Notes: generated from the letters alone by a model not told the origin. DNA of 19,630 nt from an uncultured Erythrobacteraceae bacterium (GCA_946482075.1 CAMLQG010000069.1:1-19630), one strand, 5' to 3'; numbered from the stretch's first letter, positions 1-8,172 are shown. Numbers and translations are program-made.

Positions 1-2
1 AG

Positions 3-974
3 AATGATCAGCTGCGCACGGTCGGCGAAACCAGCGGCAAGCCGGAAGCCCGCAGGAAGCTGGGGCGCGGGCTGGGCGCCCTGCTCGGCGAAGTCCGCCG
101 CGAGGAGCCGCTCGTGGTCAATCCGGTCCGAACGGGCGAGGGTGGTGTCGCGGTGGCCGAGGCCCGGCCGGCCAATGGCCTTGCGATGCTGTCGGTTGCG
201 TCGATCGAACCGCACCCCGAACAGCCCCGCCGCCATTTTGACGAGGAAGCGTTGGAGGAACTGGCCGCTTCGATTTCCGCCCGCGGAGTGATCCAGCCGG
301 TGATCGTCCGCCCGATGGCCAGCGGACGCTATCAGCTCGTGGCTGGCGAGCGGCGTTGGCGCGCGGCGCAACGGGCCCAGCTTCACGAAATCCCGGCACT
401 GGTGCGCGACCTGCCGGAGCGCGAAGTGATGGCGCTGGCACTGATCGAGAATATCCAGCGCGAAGACCTCAATCCGATCGAGGAGGCGCGCGCCTATCAT
501 CGCCTTGCGCAGGACGAAGGGGTCAGCCAGGCGGAGATCGCCAAGCTGGTCGACAAGTCGCGCAGCCATGTCGCGAATCTCCAGCGCCTGCTGAGCCTGC
601 CGGAAGCGGTCATCGGCCATGTCGAGGAAGGCCGGCTTTCCATGGGCCATGCGCGAGCGCTGATCGGGTGCGATCAGGCGGAAGCGCTGGCGAAGGAAGC
701 GATCGCGAAGAATCTCTCGGTCCGCGATATCGAACGGAAAGTGCGCCAGGTGGCGCGGCCGGATGGACCTGTTCGCCGTAGCGCGCGCCCGGCGCGCGAT
801 GCCGCGAATGACGCCGATATCGCCGCAGTCCAGGCCCATCTCGAGGAGTTCCTGGGCCTTCAGGTGCGCATCAACAGCGATGCCGATCCGCGTTCGGGCG
901 CGGTCACCATCCGGTATCGTACGCTCGACCAGCTGGATCTCATCTGCCAGCGCCTGACGGGCGGCGGTATCTAA
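3..974 (+). CDS. parB: Chromosome-partitioning protein ParB (5' end outside window)
   Basis: ParB is a CTP-dependent DNA clamp that loads at parS and works with ParA in chromosome segregation. The visible frame gives 323 residues. Numbered from base 3, it shows the ParB N-terminal signature LGRGLGALLGE at 20-30 (ParA contact region), the CTP-binding GERRWRAA at 115-122, ENIQREDLNPIEEA at 149-162, a helix-turn-helix at about 174-197, and a C-terminal dimerisation domain from about 260. The frame is open to the left edge and its partial first codon ends in AG, so it cannot be a start codon and the true start lies upstream. A GTG at 114 lies after the N-terminal signature and would delete it. 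parA would be expected just upstream, outside the window. No palindrome resembling the parS consensus was seen here. Confidence 0.95.
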   Translation, partial: NDQLRTVGETSGKPEARRKLGRGLGALLGEVRREEPLVVNPVRTGEGGVAVAEARPANGLAMLSVASIEPHPEQPRRHFDEEALEELAASISARGVIQPVIVRPMASGRYQLVAGERRWRAAQRAQLHEIPALVRDLPEREVMALALIENIQREDLNPIEEARAYHRLAQDEGVSQAEIAKLVDKSRSHVANLQRLLSLPEAVIGHVEEGRLSMGHARALIGCDQAEALAKEAIAKNLSVRDIERKVRQVARPDGPVRRSARPARDAANDADIAAVQAHLEEFLGLQVRINSDADPRSGAVTIRYRTLDQLDLICQRLTGGGI

Positions 975-995
975 GGAATGATTCGGGCGGGAGTC

Positions 996-1023
996 GCGCG
1001 GGGCACGACCAGATCTGCCGCGC
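996..1023 (+). terminator. Weak hairpin after parB
   Basis: GCGCGGGGCA at 996-1005 can pair with TGCCGCGC at 1016-1023, with two bulged G, 22 bases after the parB stop. No run of T follows, so factor-independent termination is doubtful. It may only reduce read-through into the convergent gene. Confidence 0.3.
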
Positions 1024-1049
1024 AGTCTGATATCTTGTAACTACCTGAA

Positions 1050-1691
1050 TTATTTAGTATATTTAAGACGCTTGTCCGGAACCACCTTGATGCGCTTGTC
1101 CGCCGGACGACGCGGAATGACCCGGCGCGCGACCGGCGCATCCACCACTTCCTCAACCACTTCCCGCTTGTCGCAGCAGCAGCCGCGGTCGATCCGCACG
1201 GGTACCATCATATAGCCCGCGCCATAACCATAGGGCGAATAATAGCCCGGGTAGGCCCCATAGGCAGGATAGCCGCCGTTCTGGCTGACTGCCGAATAAT
1301 AGGCGGAATATTGATCGATATAGTCTTCGCAGGCATCGCGCACGCGATCGCGATCCTCGGCCTTGTCGATCGCAGCCCCGGTGACTGCGCCGACCGCGGC
1401 ACCCGCGACTGTCCCTGTGGTGCGATTGCCCTTGCCGGCGATGCGGTTCCCGGCAAGGCCGCCGATGACTCCACCGATCACGGCGCCGCCAACGCCATTG
1501 TCGCGATAGTGCGCTCGGCAACGGTCGAGCCATTCCGCGCGTTCCGCACCATAGTCGCGGGCAGGCGACTGATCGCTGGCCGGCGGAACCGGATCATAGG
1601 ACAGTTCAGGCGCATTCTCGCTTGCGAGGGCGGACTGCCCGACCAGCAATGCGCCAAGCGCGCAGACGGAAAGAAGGCGGCGAGAGGTCAT
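1050..1691 (-). CDS. Secreted glycine-zipper protein with Tyr/Gly-rich tail
   Basis: A 213-residue exported protein of unknown precise role. Residues 1-24 form a Sec signal peptide (basic MTSRR, hydrophobic core, cleavage probably after SALA). Residues 66-108 are a double glycine zipper (GVGGAVIGGVIGGLAG, then TGTVAGAAVGAVTGAA) of the kind in rickettsial 17-kDa surface antigen and 2TM glycine-zipper proteins, which insert in or pack against the outer membrane. No lipobox cysteine follows the signal peptide, unlike the 17-kDa lipoproteins. A Tyr/Gly-rich stretch follows at about 128-160, then a cysteine triplet at 171-173, then a basic tail. The start has AGGGG about 8 bases upstream. It is convergent with parB and transcribed alone. 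The family is clear but the function is not known. Confidence 0.85.
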   Translation of the reverse strand: MTSRRLLSVCALGALLVGQSALASENAPELSYDPVPPASDQSPARDYGAERAEWLDRCRAHYRDNGVGGAVIGGVIGGLAGNRIAGKGNRTTGTVAGAAVGAVTGAAIDKAEDRDRVRDACEDYIDQYSAYYSAVSQNGGYPAYGAYPGYYSPYGYGAGYMMVPVRIDRGCCCDKREVVEEVVDAPVARRVIPRRPADKRIKVVPDKRLKYTK

Positions 1692-1870
1692 GCGTTAGTC
1701 CCCTGTCGATGCAGTATCGAGATAAACCCGGTGGTTATGGCCAATTAAGGGAAAATTTAGCATCGTAAGTCGCCAAGGACTAACACTCGCGGCGGGAAAA
1801 TGCGCTCACGTCCCGATTCGGGGCGATCGCGGGCGGGATTCCTGCTTCGGCGCTCGTCCTGTCGGGCCCA

Positions 1871-1899
1871 TTGCCGGAGACGCCTGCAGCGCCTAACAC
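1871..1899 (+). promoter_or_regulatory. Possible promoter giving a leaderless mRNA
   Basis: TTGCCG at 1871-1876 and TAACAC at 1894-1899 are separated by 17 bases, and the expected transcription start would fall on or next to the ATG at 1906. The match to consensus is modest (4 of 6 and 3 of 6). The reason to note it is that no Shine-Dalgarno sequence precedes that ATG and an in-frame TAA at 1894 rules out an upstream start. Confidence 0.28.
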
Positions 1900-1905
1900 C
1901 GGCGC

Positions 1906-3366
1906 ATGAGCACCAAGCGCAAGATTCTGATCGGTATCGTCCTCGTCCTCGTCGTTCTTGGCGGATTCCTGTTCTGGCTGACGCGCGGCAATTCCGCGCA
2001 GAAGACGATGGCGGAAGTCACCGGTCCGAAGCCCGTGCTGGTGGAGGCGGAAAGTGAGACGATCCCCACGGTTGCGATCGCCAAGCCCGTGGGCTGGGCC
2101 AGGGGGCAGGCTCCCGAAGCGGCGAAGGGGCTGGAAGTCACTCGCTTCGCCGAAGGACTCGATCGTCCGCGAACGATGATCACCCTGCCCAATGGCGATG
2201 TCATCGTCGCGCTGACCAATGCCCCTCCAGGCAACAAGCCGGGCGGGATCGTGGGCCTCGTCATGGTGACCCTGATGGAGCGTGCGGGCGCTTTCGGCCC
2301 GTCACCCAACAAGCTGGTCCTGCTGCGCGATGCTGACGGCGATGGCGTGGCGGAGCAGAAGATCACCTTGCGCGAAGGGCTGGATTCGCCTTCCGGCATG
2401 GCCTGGGGCAATGGCCGGCTCTACGTCGCGGAACATGATGCGCTGCTCTCGTTCCCCTACGAGCCCGGCGCGACCAAGCTCGAAGGAAAACCGGAGAAGC
2501 TGATGGACCTGCCGCCGGGAGGCGGCCACTGGATGCGCAACCTCATCCTGAGCCCGGACGGCACGAAGATCTATGTCGCGGTGGGTTCGGCTTCCAATAT
2601 CGGCGAAGGCGGCATGGAGGTCGAGAAGGGTCGTGCGGCGATCTGGGAATACGATCTCCAGACCAAGTCCCGGCGTCAATATGCCGGCGGGATGCGCAAC
2701 CCGAACGGCCTTGCCTGGAATCCGGCGACGGACGAGCTGTGGACCACGGTCAACGAGCGCGACATGCTGGGTTCCGACCTGGTGCCGGACTATCTGACCA
2801 ACGTGCCGGTGGGCGCGCAATATGGCTGGCCGTGGGTCTATTGGAAGAAGGTGATCGACTGGCGCGTGCAGGCGCCCATGCCCAATTTCCTCACCGAATA
2901 TTCGCGCAAACCGGAATATGCGCTCGGCCCCCATGTGGCGGCGCTGGGGCTGGTCTTCACCGGCGAGGGCCACATGATGGGAGCGGATTTCGCCAATGGC
3001 GCTTTCATCGCGCGGCATGGTTCGTGGAACCGCAAGCCGATGTCCGGCTATGATCTCATCTTCGTGCCGTTCGATGCGCTCGGCAATCCTGCCGGACAGC
3101 CCAAACCGGTGCTGACCGGCTTCCTCACGGGTGATGGAGATACGCATGGCCGGCCTACCTGGCTGACCTGGGACAAGACCGGGGCCTTGCTGATGACGGA
3201 CGACACGGCCGGCATCGTCTGGCGCGTGCGCGCGCCGGGCGCCAAGCCTGCGCCGAAGCCGGCAGCGGTGAAGTCTACTCCGCTTCCTCCACAGAAGGAA
3301 CTCAGGGGAGACCCGCGGCGCGCGTTCGAGGAAGGCTTTGCGGACGACTACGTCAAGATCGACTGA
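1906..3366 (+). CDS. Membrane-anchored PQQ-dependent sorbosone/glucose dehydrogenase-like protein
   Basis: A 486-residue protein of the soluble-glucose/L-sorbosone dehydrogenase beta-propeller family, which oxidises sugars or other aldehydes in the periplasm using PQQ. A basic MSTKRK and a hydrophobic segment at about 7-26 form an uncleaved N-terminal anchor. The propeller follows from about 75. It contains DADGDG (142-147, calcium-loop-like), GGGHWMRN (205-212, position of the family's active-site His), GMRNPNGLAW (262-271, PQQ-binding Arg region) and HGSWNR from 371. The C-terminus is a Pro/Lys-rich tail. The substrate cannot be told from sequence, and some family members have no proven activity. 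The gene stands alone and ends 13 bases from the convergent ATPase gene. No PQQ biosynthesis gene is in the window. Confidence 0.88.
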   Translation: MSTKRKILIGIVLVLVVLGGFLFWLTRGNSAQKTMAEVTGPKPVLVEAESETIPTVAIAKPVGWARGQAPEAAKGLEVTRFAEGLDRPRTMITLPNGDVIVALTNAPPGNKPGGIVGLVMVTLMERAGAFGPSPNKLVLLRDADGDGVAEQKITLREGLDSPSGMAWGNGRLYVAEHDALLSFPYEPGATKLEGKPEKLMDLPPGGGHWMRNLILSPDGTKIYVAVGSASNIGEGGMEVEKGRAAIWEYDLQTKSRRQYAGGMRNPNGLAWNPATDELWTTVNERDMLGSDLVPDYLTNVPVGAQYGWPWVYWKKVIDWRVQAPMPNFLTEYSRKPEYALGPHVAALGLVFTGEGHMMGADFANGAFIARHGSWNRKPMSGYDLIFVPFDALGNPAGQPKPVLTGFLTGDGDTHGRPTWLTWDKTGALLMTDDTAGIVWRVRAPGAKPAPKPAAVKSTPLPPQKELRGDPRRAFEEGFADDYVKID

Positions 3367-3379
3367 CCCTGAGGCGCGA

Positions 3380-4204
3380 TCAGAGCGCCTGGCCGGCCCG
3401 TCCGGCGATCTCGGTGATGTAGTGCCAGGCTGCGCGACCGGAGCGCACGCCGCGTCGGCGCGACCATTCGAGCGCATCGGCTTCCTCCCAAGCGAGCCCG
3501 TATCGCTCGGCATAGCCGCCGACTATGGCGAGGAAATCGTCCTGGCTGCAATTGTGGAAGCCCACTGCCAGCCCGAAGCGATCCGCCAGCGCAAGCTTGT
3601 CGTCCACCACATCGCGCGGATTGAGTGGATCGTCCTGTTCGGCAGAATGGCGCGAGACGATCGCCCGGCGATTCGAGGTCACCGCCAGCCGGACATTGCC
3701 GGGCCGCGCTTCCACCCCGCCTTCCAGCCAGCTGCGCAGCTGGCGCGGCCCATCACTGTCCTCCTCCCCGAAACCCAGATCGTCGATGAAGACGAGGAAA
3801 CGGCGATCGAGCTTGCCCAGCCTCGCGAACAGGCGGGATAGGCCCTCGAGAGCATCGGTGCTTATCTGGACCAGTGCGATGCTGCCTGCTCGATCATTCT
3901 GGGCCTTGATCACGCTGGCGCGCAACAGGGCGGACTTGCCCATGCCGCGCGCGCCCCACAGCAGCATGTCGTGGGCTGCATGGCCGGCGGCGAAACGAGC
4001 GACGTTCTCGGCCACGACGTCCTTCTGCCGGTCGATCCCGCGCAGGAGGGGAAGGGCGGGCGCTTCCAGCTGCTCCACTCCGTGTGCGCCGGACTTGTCC
4101 CAGACATAGGCCGGGAAAGCCGTCCAGTCGGCACGCGTGGGGGTGGGGGCCAGACGTTCGAGCGCGTCGGCGATGCGGGCAAGCGGATCGCCCTGATCGG
4201 TCAT
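3380..4204 (-). CDS. DUF815-type AAA ATPase
   Basis: A 274-residue ATP-binding protein matching the DUF815 family of stand-alone AAA proteins, whose role is not established. It has a Walker A GARGMGKS at 84-91, a Walker B FIDDLGF at 139-145, a sensor-like TSNRR at 176-180 and a helical lid towards the C-terminus. The ATG at 4204 was chosen because AAGGA sits 5-6 bases upstream. An in-frame ATG at 4288 would extend the protein into the coding region of the upstream gene and lacks support. The gene lies 10 bases after the acyl-CoA dehydrogenase stop, so the two are probably co-transcribed. That adjacency hints at, but does not show, a shared function. Confidence 0.88.
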   Translation of the reverse strand: MTDQGDPLARIADALERLAPTPTRADWTAFPAYVWDKSGAHGVEQLEAPALPLLRGIDRQKDVVAENVARFAAGHAAHDMLLWGARGMGKSALLRASVIKAQNDRAGSIALVQISTDALEGLSRLFARLGKLDRRFLVFIDDLGFGEEDSDGPRQLRSWLEGGVEARPGNVRLAVTSNRRAIVSRHSAEQDDPLNPRDVVDDKLALADRFGLAVGFHNCSQDDFLAIVGGYAERYGLAWEEADALEWSRRRGVRSGRAAWHYITEIAGRAGQAL

Positions 4205-4214
4205 GCGAAATCCT

Positions 4215-5957
4215 TCATGGTGCGAGAGTTTCGGCATCCACCGAATAGAGAAGCCCGGCGCCGGCCGTGGCGGCGGCTTCGAGGCCAAGCGCTTCGGAGA
4301 CGAGATGATCGAGGAAGAAGCGGGTGGTGACGGGCTTCAATCCTGCAAGCGCAGGGGCTTCGCCACGCGCCGCGGCTTCCGCCTGGCGCATCATCTGCCA
4401 GCCGGCAACGGCGACTGCGCACATGGTGCAGAACGGCACGCTACCGGCGAGCCGGTCTTCGATGCTCGCTTCGCTTATCATCCACCGGGCGATGCGTGCA
4501 CAAGCCGACGCCAACGCGGCGAGGCCGGCCTCGCCCGCCGCATCGCGCGCGATCTCGTCGAGCAGCGACGTCACGACGGCACCCTGCTGAAGACCGAGCT
4601 TGCGCGTGACCAGATCGGCCGCCTGAATGCCGTTCGTCCCTTCGTAGATTGGCGGAATCCGCGCATCCCGGAAATGCTGGGCGGCGCCGGTTTCCTCGAT
4701 ATAGCCCATGCCCCCGTGGACCTGGATGCCGAGACTGGTCACTTCCATGCCGACATCCGTCCCCCAGGCCTTGAGCATTGGCACGAGGCAATCGGCGCGA
4801 TCACCGGCAGCCTCGCTGCCCAGAACAGCCCGGTCGACCTGACCGGCAGTGTAATAGAGCAGGGCGCGAGCGCCCTCCGCCAGGGCCCGCATCCGGACCA
4901 GCATCCGGCGGACATCGGGATGCTCGATGATCGCCACGGGCTTGCGGTCGGTTGCGCCGGCTCGGGCCGACTGGATTCGTTCGCGTGCATAGGCCAGCGC
5001 CTGCTGCAGTGCGCGCTCTGCGATCTGGACGCCTTGCGAGCCGACATTGATCCGCGCGGAGTTCATCATCGTGAACATCGCGCGCAGGCCGTCATTCTCC
5101 CGCCCGACCAGCTCGCCGATGCATTCGCCCTGCTCGCCATAGGCCATCACGCAAGTGGGCGAGGCGTGGATGCCGAGCTTCTTCTCCAGCGCGATGCACC
5201 TGACGTCATTGCGGCCGGCGGGCGAGCCTTCGGGCGTGACATGGAACTTCGGCACGATGAACAGGGAAATGCCGCGACTGCCTTCGGGCGCATCCGGCGT
5301 GCGCGCGAGAACGAGGTGGACGATGTTCTCCGCCAGATCATGCTCGCCCCAGGTGATGAAGATCTTCTGTCCGGCAATGCGGTACTTGCCGGCGTGCGGC
5401 CCATCGGTGATGGGGGTCGCGCTGGTCCGCAACGCGCCGACATCGCTGCCGGCCTGCGGTTCGGTCAGGTTCATCGTGCCCGACCAGGCGCCGCTGACCA
5501 GCCTGGGCAGGTAAAGCGCCTGCTGTTCCGCGCTGCCGTGATGCGTCAGCGCCTCGATTGCCCCCACCGTGAGCATCGGCATCAGCGAAAAGGCCAGATT
5601 GGCGCTGCCCAGCGTCTCCAGCACGGCGCAGGCAAGCGTGAAAGGCAGGCCCTGACCGCCGAACGCCGCGGGGCCGGCGAGCGCGTTCCAGCCCTGTTCG
5701 ACATAGGCGGCGTAGGCCTGGGCAAAGCCATCGGGCAAAGTCACTACGCCATCGGTCAGCGTTGCCCCCTGCGTGTCGCCTATGCGGTTGAGCGGCGCCC
5801 ATTCTCCGACCGCAAATTCGCCGATCCCCTGAAGGATTGCTTCGACCAGATCGGGCGATGCGGCGGAGAACCGCTCTGTCTGGGCCAGCTCGTCCAGACC
5901 GGCGCAGACGCGCATCGCCAGCAGCTGGTCCTGGATCGGGGGAGAAAACGAAGCCAT
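4215..5957 (-). CDS. Acyl-CoA dehydrogenase, long form with C-terminal extension
   Basis: A 580-residue FAD-dependent acyl-CoA dehydrogenase that introduces a trans-2,3 double bond into an acyl-CoA and passes electrons to ETF. Visible are the N-terminal helical domain, the FAD/substrate motif NLTEPQAGSD at 163-172, FITWGEHDLA at about 200-209, and the catalytic glutamate E439 in IYEGTNGIQ. About 130 residues follow the catalytic site, giving the roughly 580-600 residue architecture shared with the DmdC (methylmercaptopropionyl-CoA) branch. That resemblance does not fix the substrate. No other beta-oxidation gene is nearby. The ATG at 5957 has only AGAGG directly adjacent, a poorly placed ribosome site. 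M15 is a weaker alternative because it trims the conserved N-terminal region. Confidence 0.92.
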   Translation of the reverse strand: MASFSPPIQDQLLAMRVCAGLDELAQTERFSAASPDLVEAILQGIGEFAVGEWAPLNRIGDTQGATLTDGVVTLPDGFAQAYAAYVEQGWNALAGPAAFGGQGLPFTLACAVLETLGSANLAFSLMPMLTVGAIEALTHHGSAEQQALYLPRLVSGAWSGTMNLTEPQAGSDVGALRTSATPITDGPHAGKYRIAGQKIFITWGEHDLAENIVHLVLARTPDAPEGSRGISLFIVPKFHVTPEGSPAGRNDVRCIALEKKLGIHASPTCVMAYGEQGECIGELVGRENDGLRAMFTMMNSARINVGSQGVQIAERALQQALAYARERIQSARAGATDRKPVAIIEHPDVRRMLVRMRALAEGARALLYYTAGQVDRAVLGSEAAGDRADCLVPMLKAWGTDVGMEVTSLGIQVHGGMGYIEETGAAQHFRDARIPPIYEGTNGIQAADLVTRKLGLQQGAVVTSLLDEIARDAAGEAGLAALASACARIARWMISEASIEDRLAGSVPFCTMCAVAVAGWQMMRQAEAAARGEAPALAGLKPVTTRFFLDHLVSEALGLEAAATAGAGLLYSVDAETLAP

Positions 5958-6019
5958 CCTCTGGGGTCCTGCGGTGCTTTTGCTTGGCGTGGGCTGTTCT
6001 CCCCTATAGCGGGAGCGGC

Positions 6020-6976
6020 ATGTCCGGCAAACACATGCCCCTTACGATGCCCGTCATCCTGCCCGCCGATGCAGCCGGCCTTGCCGAGGCCGCCATGCGC
6101 CTGCGCGATGGCGGGCTGGTCGCTGTGCCTACGGAGACGGTTTATGGCCTGGCTGCGCGTGCGGACAGTGAAGCGGCCGTCGCTTCGATCTATCGCGCGA
6201 AAGGGCGGCCCGATTTCAATCCGCTGATCGTCCATGTGGCGGATCTGGCGCAGGTGGAGCAACTGGCGGTACTCGACGATCGCGCAAACCGGCTGGCCGA
6301 ACGCTTCTGGCCCGGGCCCTTGACCATGGTGCTTCCGCTGGCGCCTGACGCGCCGGTGGCGCCCGCTGTCACTGCCGGACTGCCGACGATCGCGCTGCGC
6401 ATGCCGGCCCATCCGGCTATGCGCGCCCTGCTGATGGAAACCGGCCTGCCGCTGGCCGCACCATCGGCCAATCGCAGCGGCGGCATCAGTCCGACGCAAG
6501 CAGCCCATGTCGCGGCCTCGCTCGGTTCGGCGGTTAGTCTGATACTTGACGGCGGGGCATGCCGCGACGGGCTCGAATCGACCATCGTCGCCCTGCGCGC
6601 GGATGGAAGCTGGCAAATGCTGCGTCCGGGACCGATCACGGAAACGACGATTGCGGAACTTCTGGGTCATGCCATGGCGATCACCAATGCCGGGATCGAA
6701 GCGCCGGGCCAGCTCGCTAGCCATTACGCGCCGGGCAAGCCGGTGCGGCTCGATGCCTGTGACAAGACCAAAGACGAATTCCTGATCGGCTTCGGCCCCA
6801 TCGCCGGCGACTGCACCCTGTCCGAAGCCGGCGATTGCGCGGAAGCTGCCGCACGGCTCTATGCCTGCCTGCATCTCGCCGCGGCGGCGGCGCAACCGCG
6901 TATCGCGGTCGCGCCGGTGCCGGAAGAGGGGATCGGCGCTGCGATCAACGACCGGCTGCGTCGCGCAGCCGCTTAA
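6020..6976 (+). CDS. sua5: L-threonylcarbamoyladenylate synthase, Sua5 type
   Basis: This 318-residue enzyme makes threonylcarbamoyl-AMP from threonine, bicarbonate and ATP, the first step of t6A37 formation on ANN-decoding tRNAs; TsaD and partners then transfer it to tRNA. Residues 11-205 form the YrdC domain, with PTETVYGLA at 37-45, KGRPDFNPL at 61-69 (the K-x-R substrate site) and SANRSGG further on. SHYAPGKPVRL near 232 marks the linker into the C-terminal Sua5 domain, so this is the two-domain Sua5 form rather than short TsaC. The ATG at 6020 has GGGAG 4 bases upstream. An in-frame ATG at 5837 would run through the start region of the divergent dehydrogenase and is unlikely. The stop overlaps that of the convergent lipoprotein gene. 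Confidence 0.92.
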   Translation: MSGKHMPLTMPVILPADAAGLAEAAMRLRDGGLVAVPTETVYGLAARADSEAAVASIYRAKGRPDFNPLIVHVADLAQVEQLAVLDDRANRLAERFWPGPLTMVLPLAPDAPVAPAVTAGLPTIALRMPAHPAMRALLMETGLPLAAPSANRSGGISPTQAAHVAASLGSAVSLILDGGACRDGLESTIVALRADGSWQMLRPGPITETTIAELLGHAMAITNAGIEAPGQLASHYAPGKPVRLDACDKTKDEFLIGFGPIAGDCTLSEAGDCAEAAARLYACLHLAAAAAQPRIAVAPVPEEGIGAAINDRLRRAAA

Positions 6977-7272
6977 TACCTTTGGAGCGCGTCGTAGTCG
7001 GCTGCGATCTGATCGCGCGTGACGCAGGCCTGCTGGTCACCCTCGCGGCAAAGCTTGTCGAAATCCCGGTAGTCGCGGCGCAGCTGGTCTTCGCGCTTGC
7101 GCATTTCCCTGCCGCGCTTCTGATCGCGCTCGGAACTGCTGGTCGACACGGCGTCCACGCCGCTTCCCACGGCTTTGACGGGCAGAGTGACCACGTCCAC
7201 CGCCGTCTTGGCGATGCATCCGGCCGGCAGAGGGGCGAGGGCGACAAACAGGCAAACGGCAATCGGTCGCAT
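6973..7272 (-). CDS. Small putative lipoprotein with charged helix
   Basis: A 99-residue exported protein that I do not recognise by function. It begins with a short signal sequence ending PLPAGC, with C19 as the likely lipidated residue. The lipobox is imperfect because Pro sits at -3. A small-residue stretch TAVDVVTLPVKAVGSGVDAV follows, then a strongly charged segment at about 48-75 (ERDQKRGREMRKREDQLRRD) likely to form a helix or coiled coil, and two further cysteines (C75, C83). The ATG at 7272 is preceded by AAGGAG at 7 bases, a strong ribosome site that fixes the start. Its TAA overlaps the sua5 TAA on the other strand. Confidence 0.75.
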   Translation of the reverse strand: MRPIAVCLFVALAPLPAGCIAKTAVDVVTLPVKAVGSGVDAVSTSSSERDQKRGREMRKREDQLRRDYRDFDKLCREGDQQACVTRDQIAADYDALQRY

Positions 7273-7380
7273 AGGCTGGCTCCTTGGGCTGCGGGGATAA
7301 CGTTCCTGCCTTGCCAATGCATGAAGCGAGCGACGGGCACCAGCCGGACCGGGCTCCATCATCGGTGAAATGAGGGAAAC

Positions 7381-7414
7381 GCAAGAACAAAGGGCCGCCC
7401 CGAAGGACGGCCCT
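7381..7414 (-). terminator. Intrinsic terminator of carD (UUCG tetraloop)
   Basis: On the minus strand a 10-base arm AGGGCCGTCC, loop TTCG and arm GGGCGGCCCT form a stem with one G-T pair, followed at once by TTGTTCTTGC. It starts 27 bases after the carD stop. The stable UUCG loop plus T-rich tail make this the clearest terminator in the window. Confidence 0.88.
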
Positions 7415-7441
7415 CTGCGTGACGAAACGGGAAACGCCTGA

Positions 7442-7975
7442 TCAGGCGGTTTCGGCGCTCTCGTAATATTTCGGCGCATACTCGTTCAGGATCGCGAGGA
7501 TCTTCTTGAGTGCGGCCGGCTCGTCCGTCTTTTCCATCGCGGCGAGTTCGCGTGCGAGGCGGGATGAGGCCGCTTCGAAGATCTGCCGTTCGGAATAGCT
7601 CTGTTCCGGCTGATCGTCGGCTCGGAAAAGGTCGCGCGTCACTTCGGCGATCGACACCAGATCGCCCGAATTGATCTTCGCTTCATATTCCTGCGCGCGG
7701 CGCGACCACATGGTGCGCTTCACCTTGGGCTTGCCTTTCAGCGTGTCGAGCGCTTCCCGCAACGTCTTGTCGCTGGAAAGCTTGCGCATGCCGATCGCTT
7801 CGACCTTATTGACGGGAACGCGGAGCGTCATGCGCTCCTTTTCGAAACGGAGGACATAAAGTTCGAGCTGCATGCCGGCAATTTCCTGGCTTTGCAGTTC
7901 GATCACACGGCCGACCCCGTGCTTGGGATAAACGACATAATCTCCAACATCGAAGGCGGGCGCCTTGACTGCCAT
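7442..7975 (-). CDS. carD: CarD-family RNA polymerase-binding transcription regulator
   Basis: A 177-residue CarD/CdnL-type protein. These bind the RNA polymerase beta subunit through an N-terminal Tudor-like domain and stabilise the open promoter complex, notably at rRNA and growth-related promoters. Residues 7-60 (FDVGDYVVYPKHGVGRV onwards) are the polymerase-interaction domain. W90 in TMWSRRAQEYEAK corresponds to the conserved tryptophan that touches the -10 region, and 90-165 form the helical DNA-contact domain. The ATG at 7975 has AAAGGA 6 bases upstream and gives the family N-terminus; the frame upstream to 8143 is low-complexity leader. The leader is long (see the promoter entry) and a strong terminator follows the gene. 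Confidence 0.93.
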   Translation of the reverse strand: MAVKAPAFDVGDYVVYPKHGVGRVIELQSQEIAGMQLELYVLRFEKERMTLRVPVNKVEAIGMRKLSSDKTLREALDTLKGKPKVKRTMWSRRAQEYEAKINSGDLVSIAEVTRDLFRADDQPEQSYSERQIFEAASSRLARELAAMEKTDEPAALKKILAILNEYAPKYYESAETA

Positions 7976-8134
7976 TGAACGTCCTTTCTCAAGGGCAAGG
8001 CCGCGGGTTGGAACATGTGAAGTGGAGAAGCGGCCGCGCTCCTGCAACGCGGTCGGTTGTCTGCCTCGAATGTTTCCTGGGGGTCCTTGCCTAATCCATC
8101 TGCCAGCCTGCCGCAGGCGAGCGCCCGAGCAGTT

Positions 8135-8149
8135 GGCGGGCATATAGCA
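8135..8149 (-). promoter_or_regulatory. Possible extended -10 promoter for carD
   Basis: Reading the minus strand, TGCTATATG (rc of 8141-8149) fits an extended -10 (TGnTATAAT) with 4 of 6 core bases. No good -35 is visible, which is tolerated with an extended -10. The transcript would have a 5' leader of about 160 bases, containing the short hairpin GCCTG-CGG-CAGGC (8106-8118), before the carD start. Confidence 0.33.
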
Positions 8150-8172
8150 ATTTCCGCGGGAAAATGCCAGCC

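Noticed and set aside
5980..6010. TTGCTT and TATAGC as a promoter for sua5
   Set aside because: The spacing is 19 bases and the implied transcription start would leave the ribosome site at 6011-6015 outside the mRNA.
4203..6227. A 674-codon open frame on the plus strand opposite the acyl-CoA dehydrogenase
   Set aside because: Antisense shadow of a complete enzyme with its catalytic glutamate; no recognisable motif and no ribosome site.
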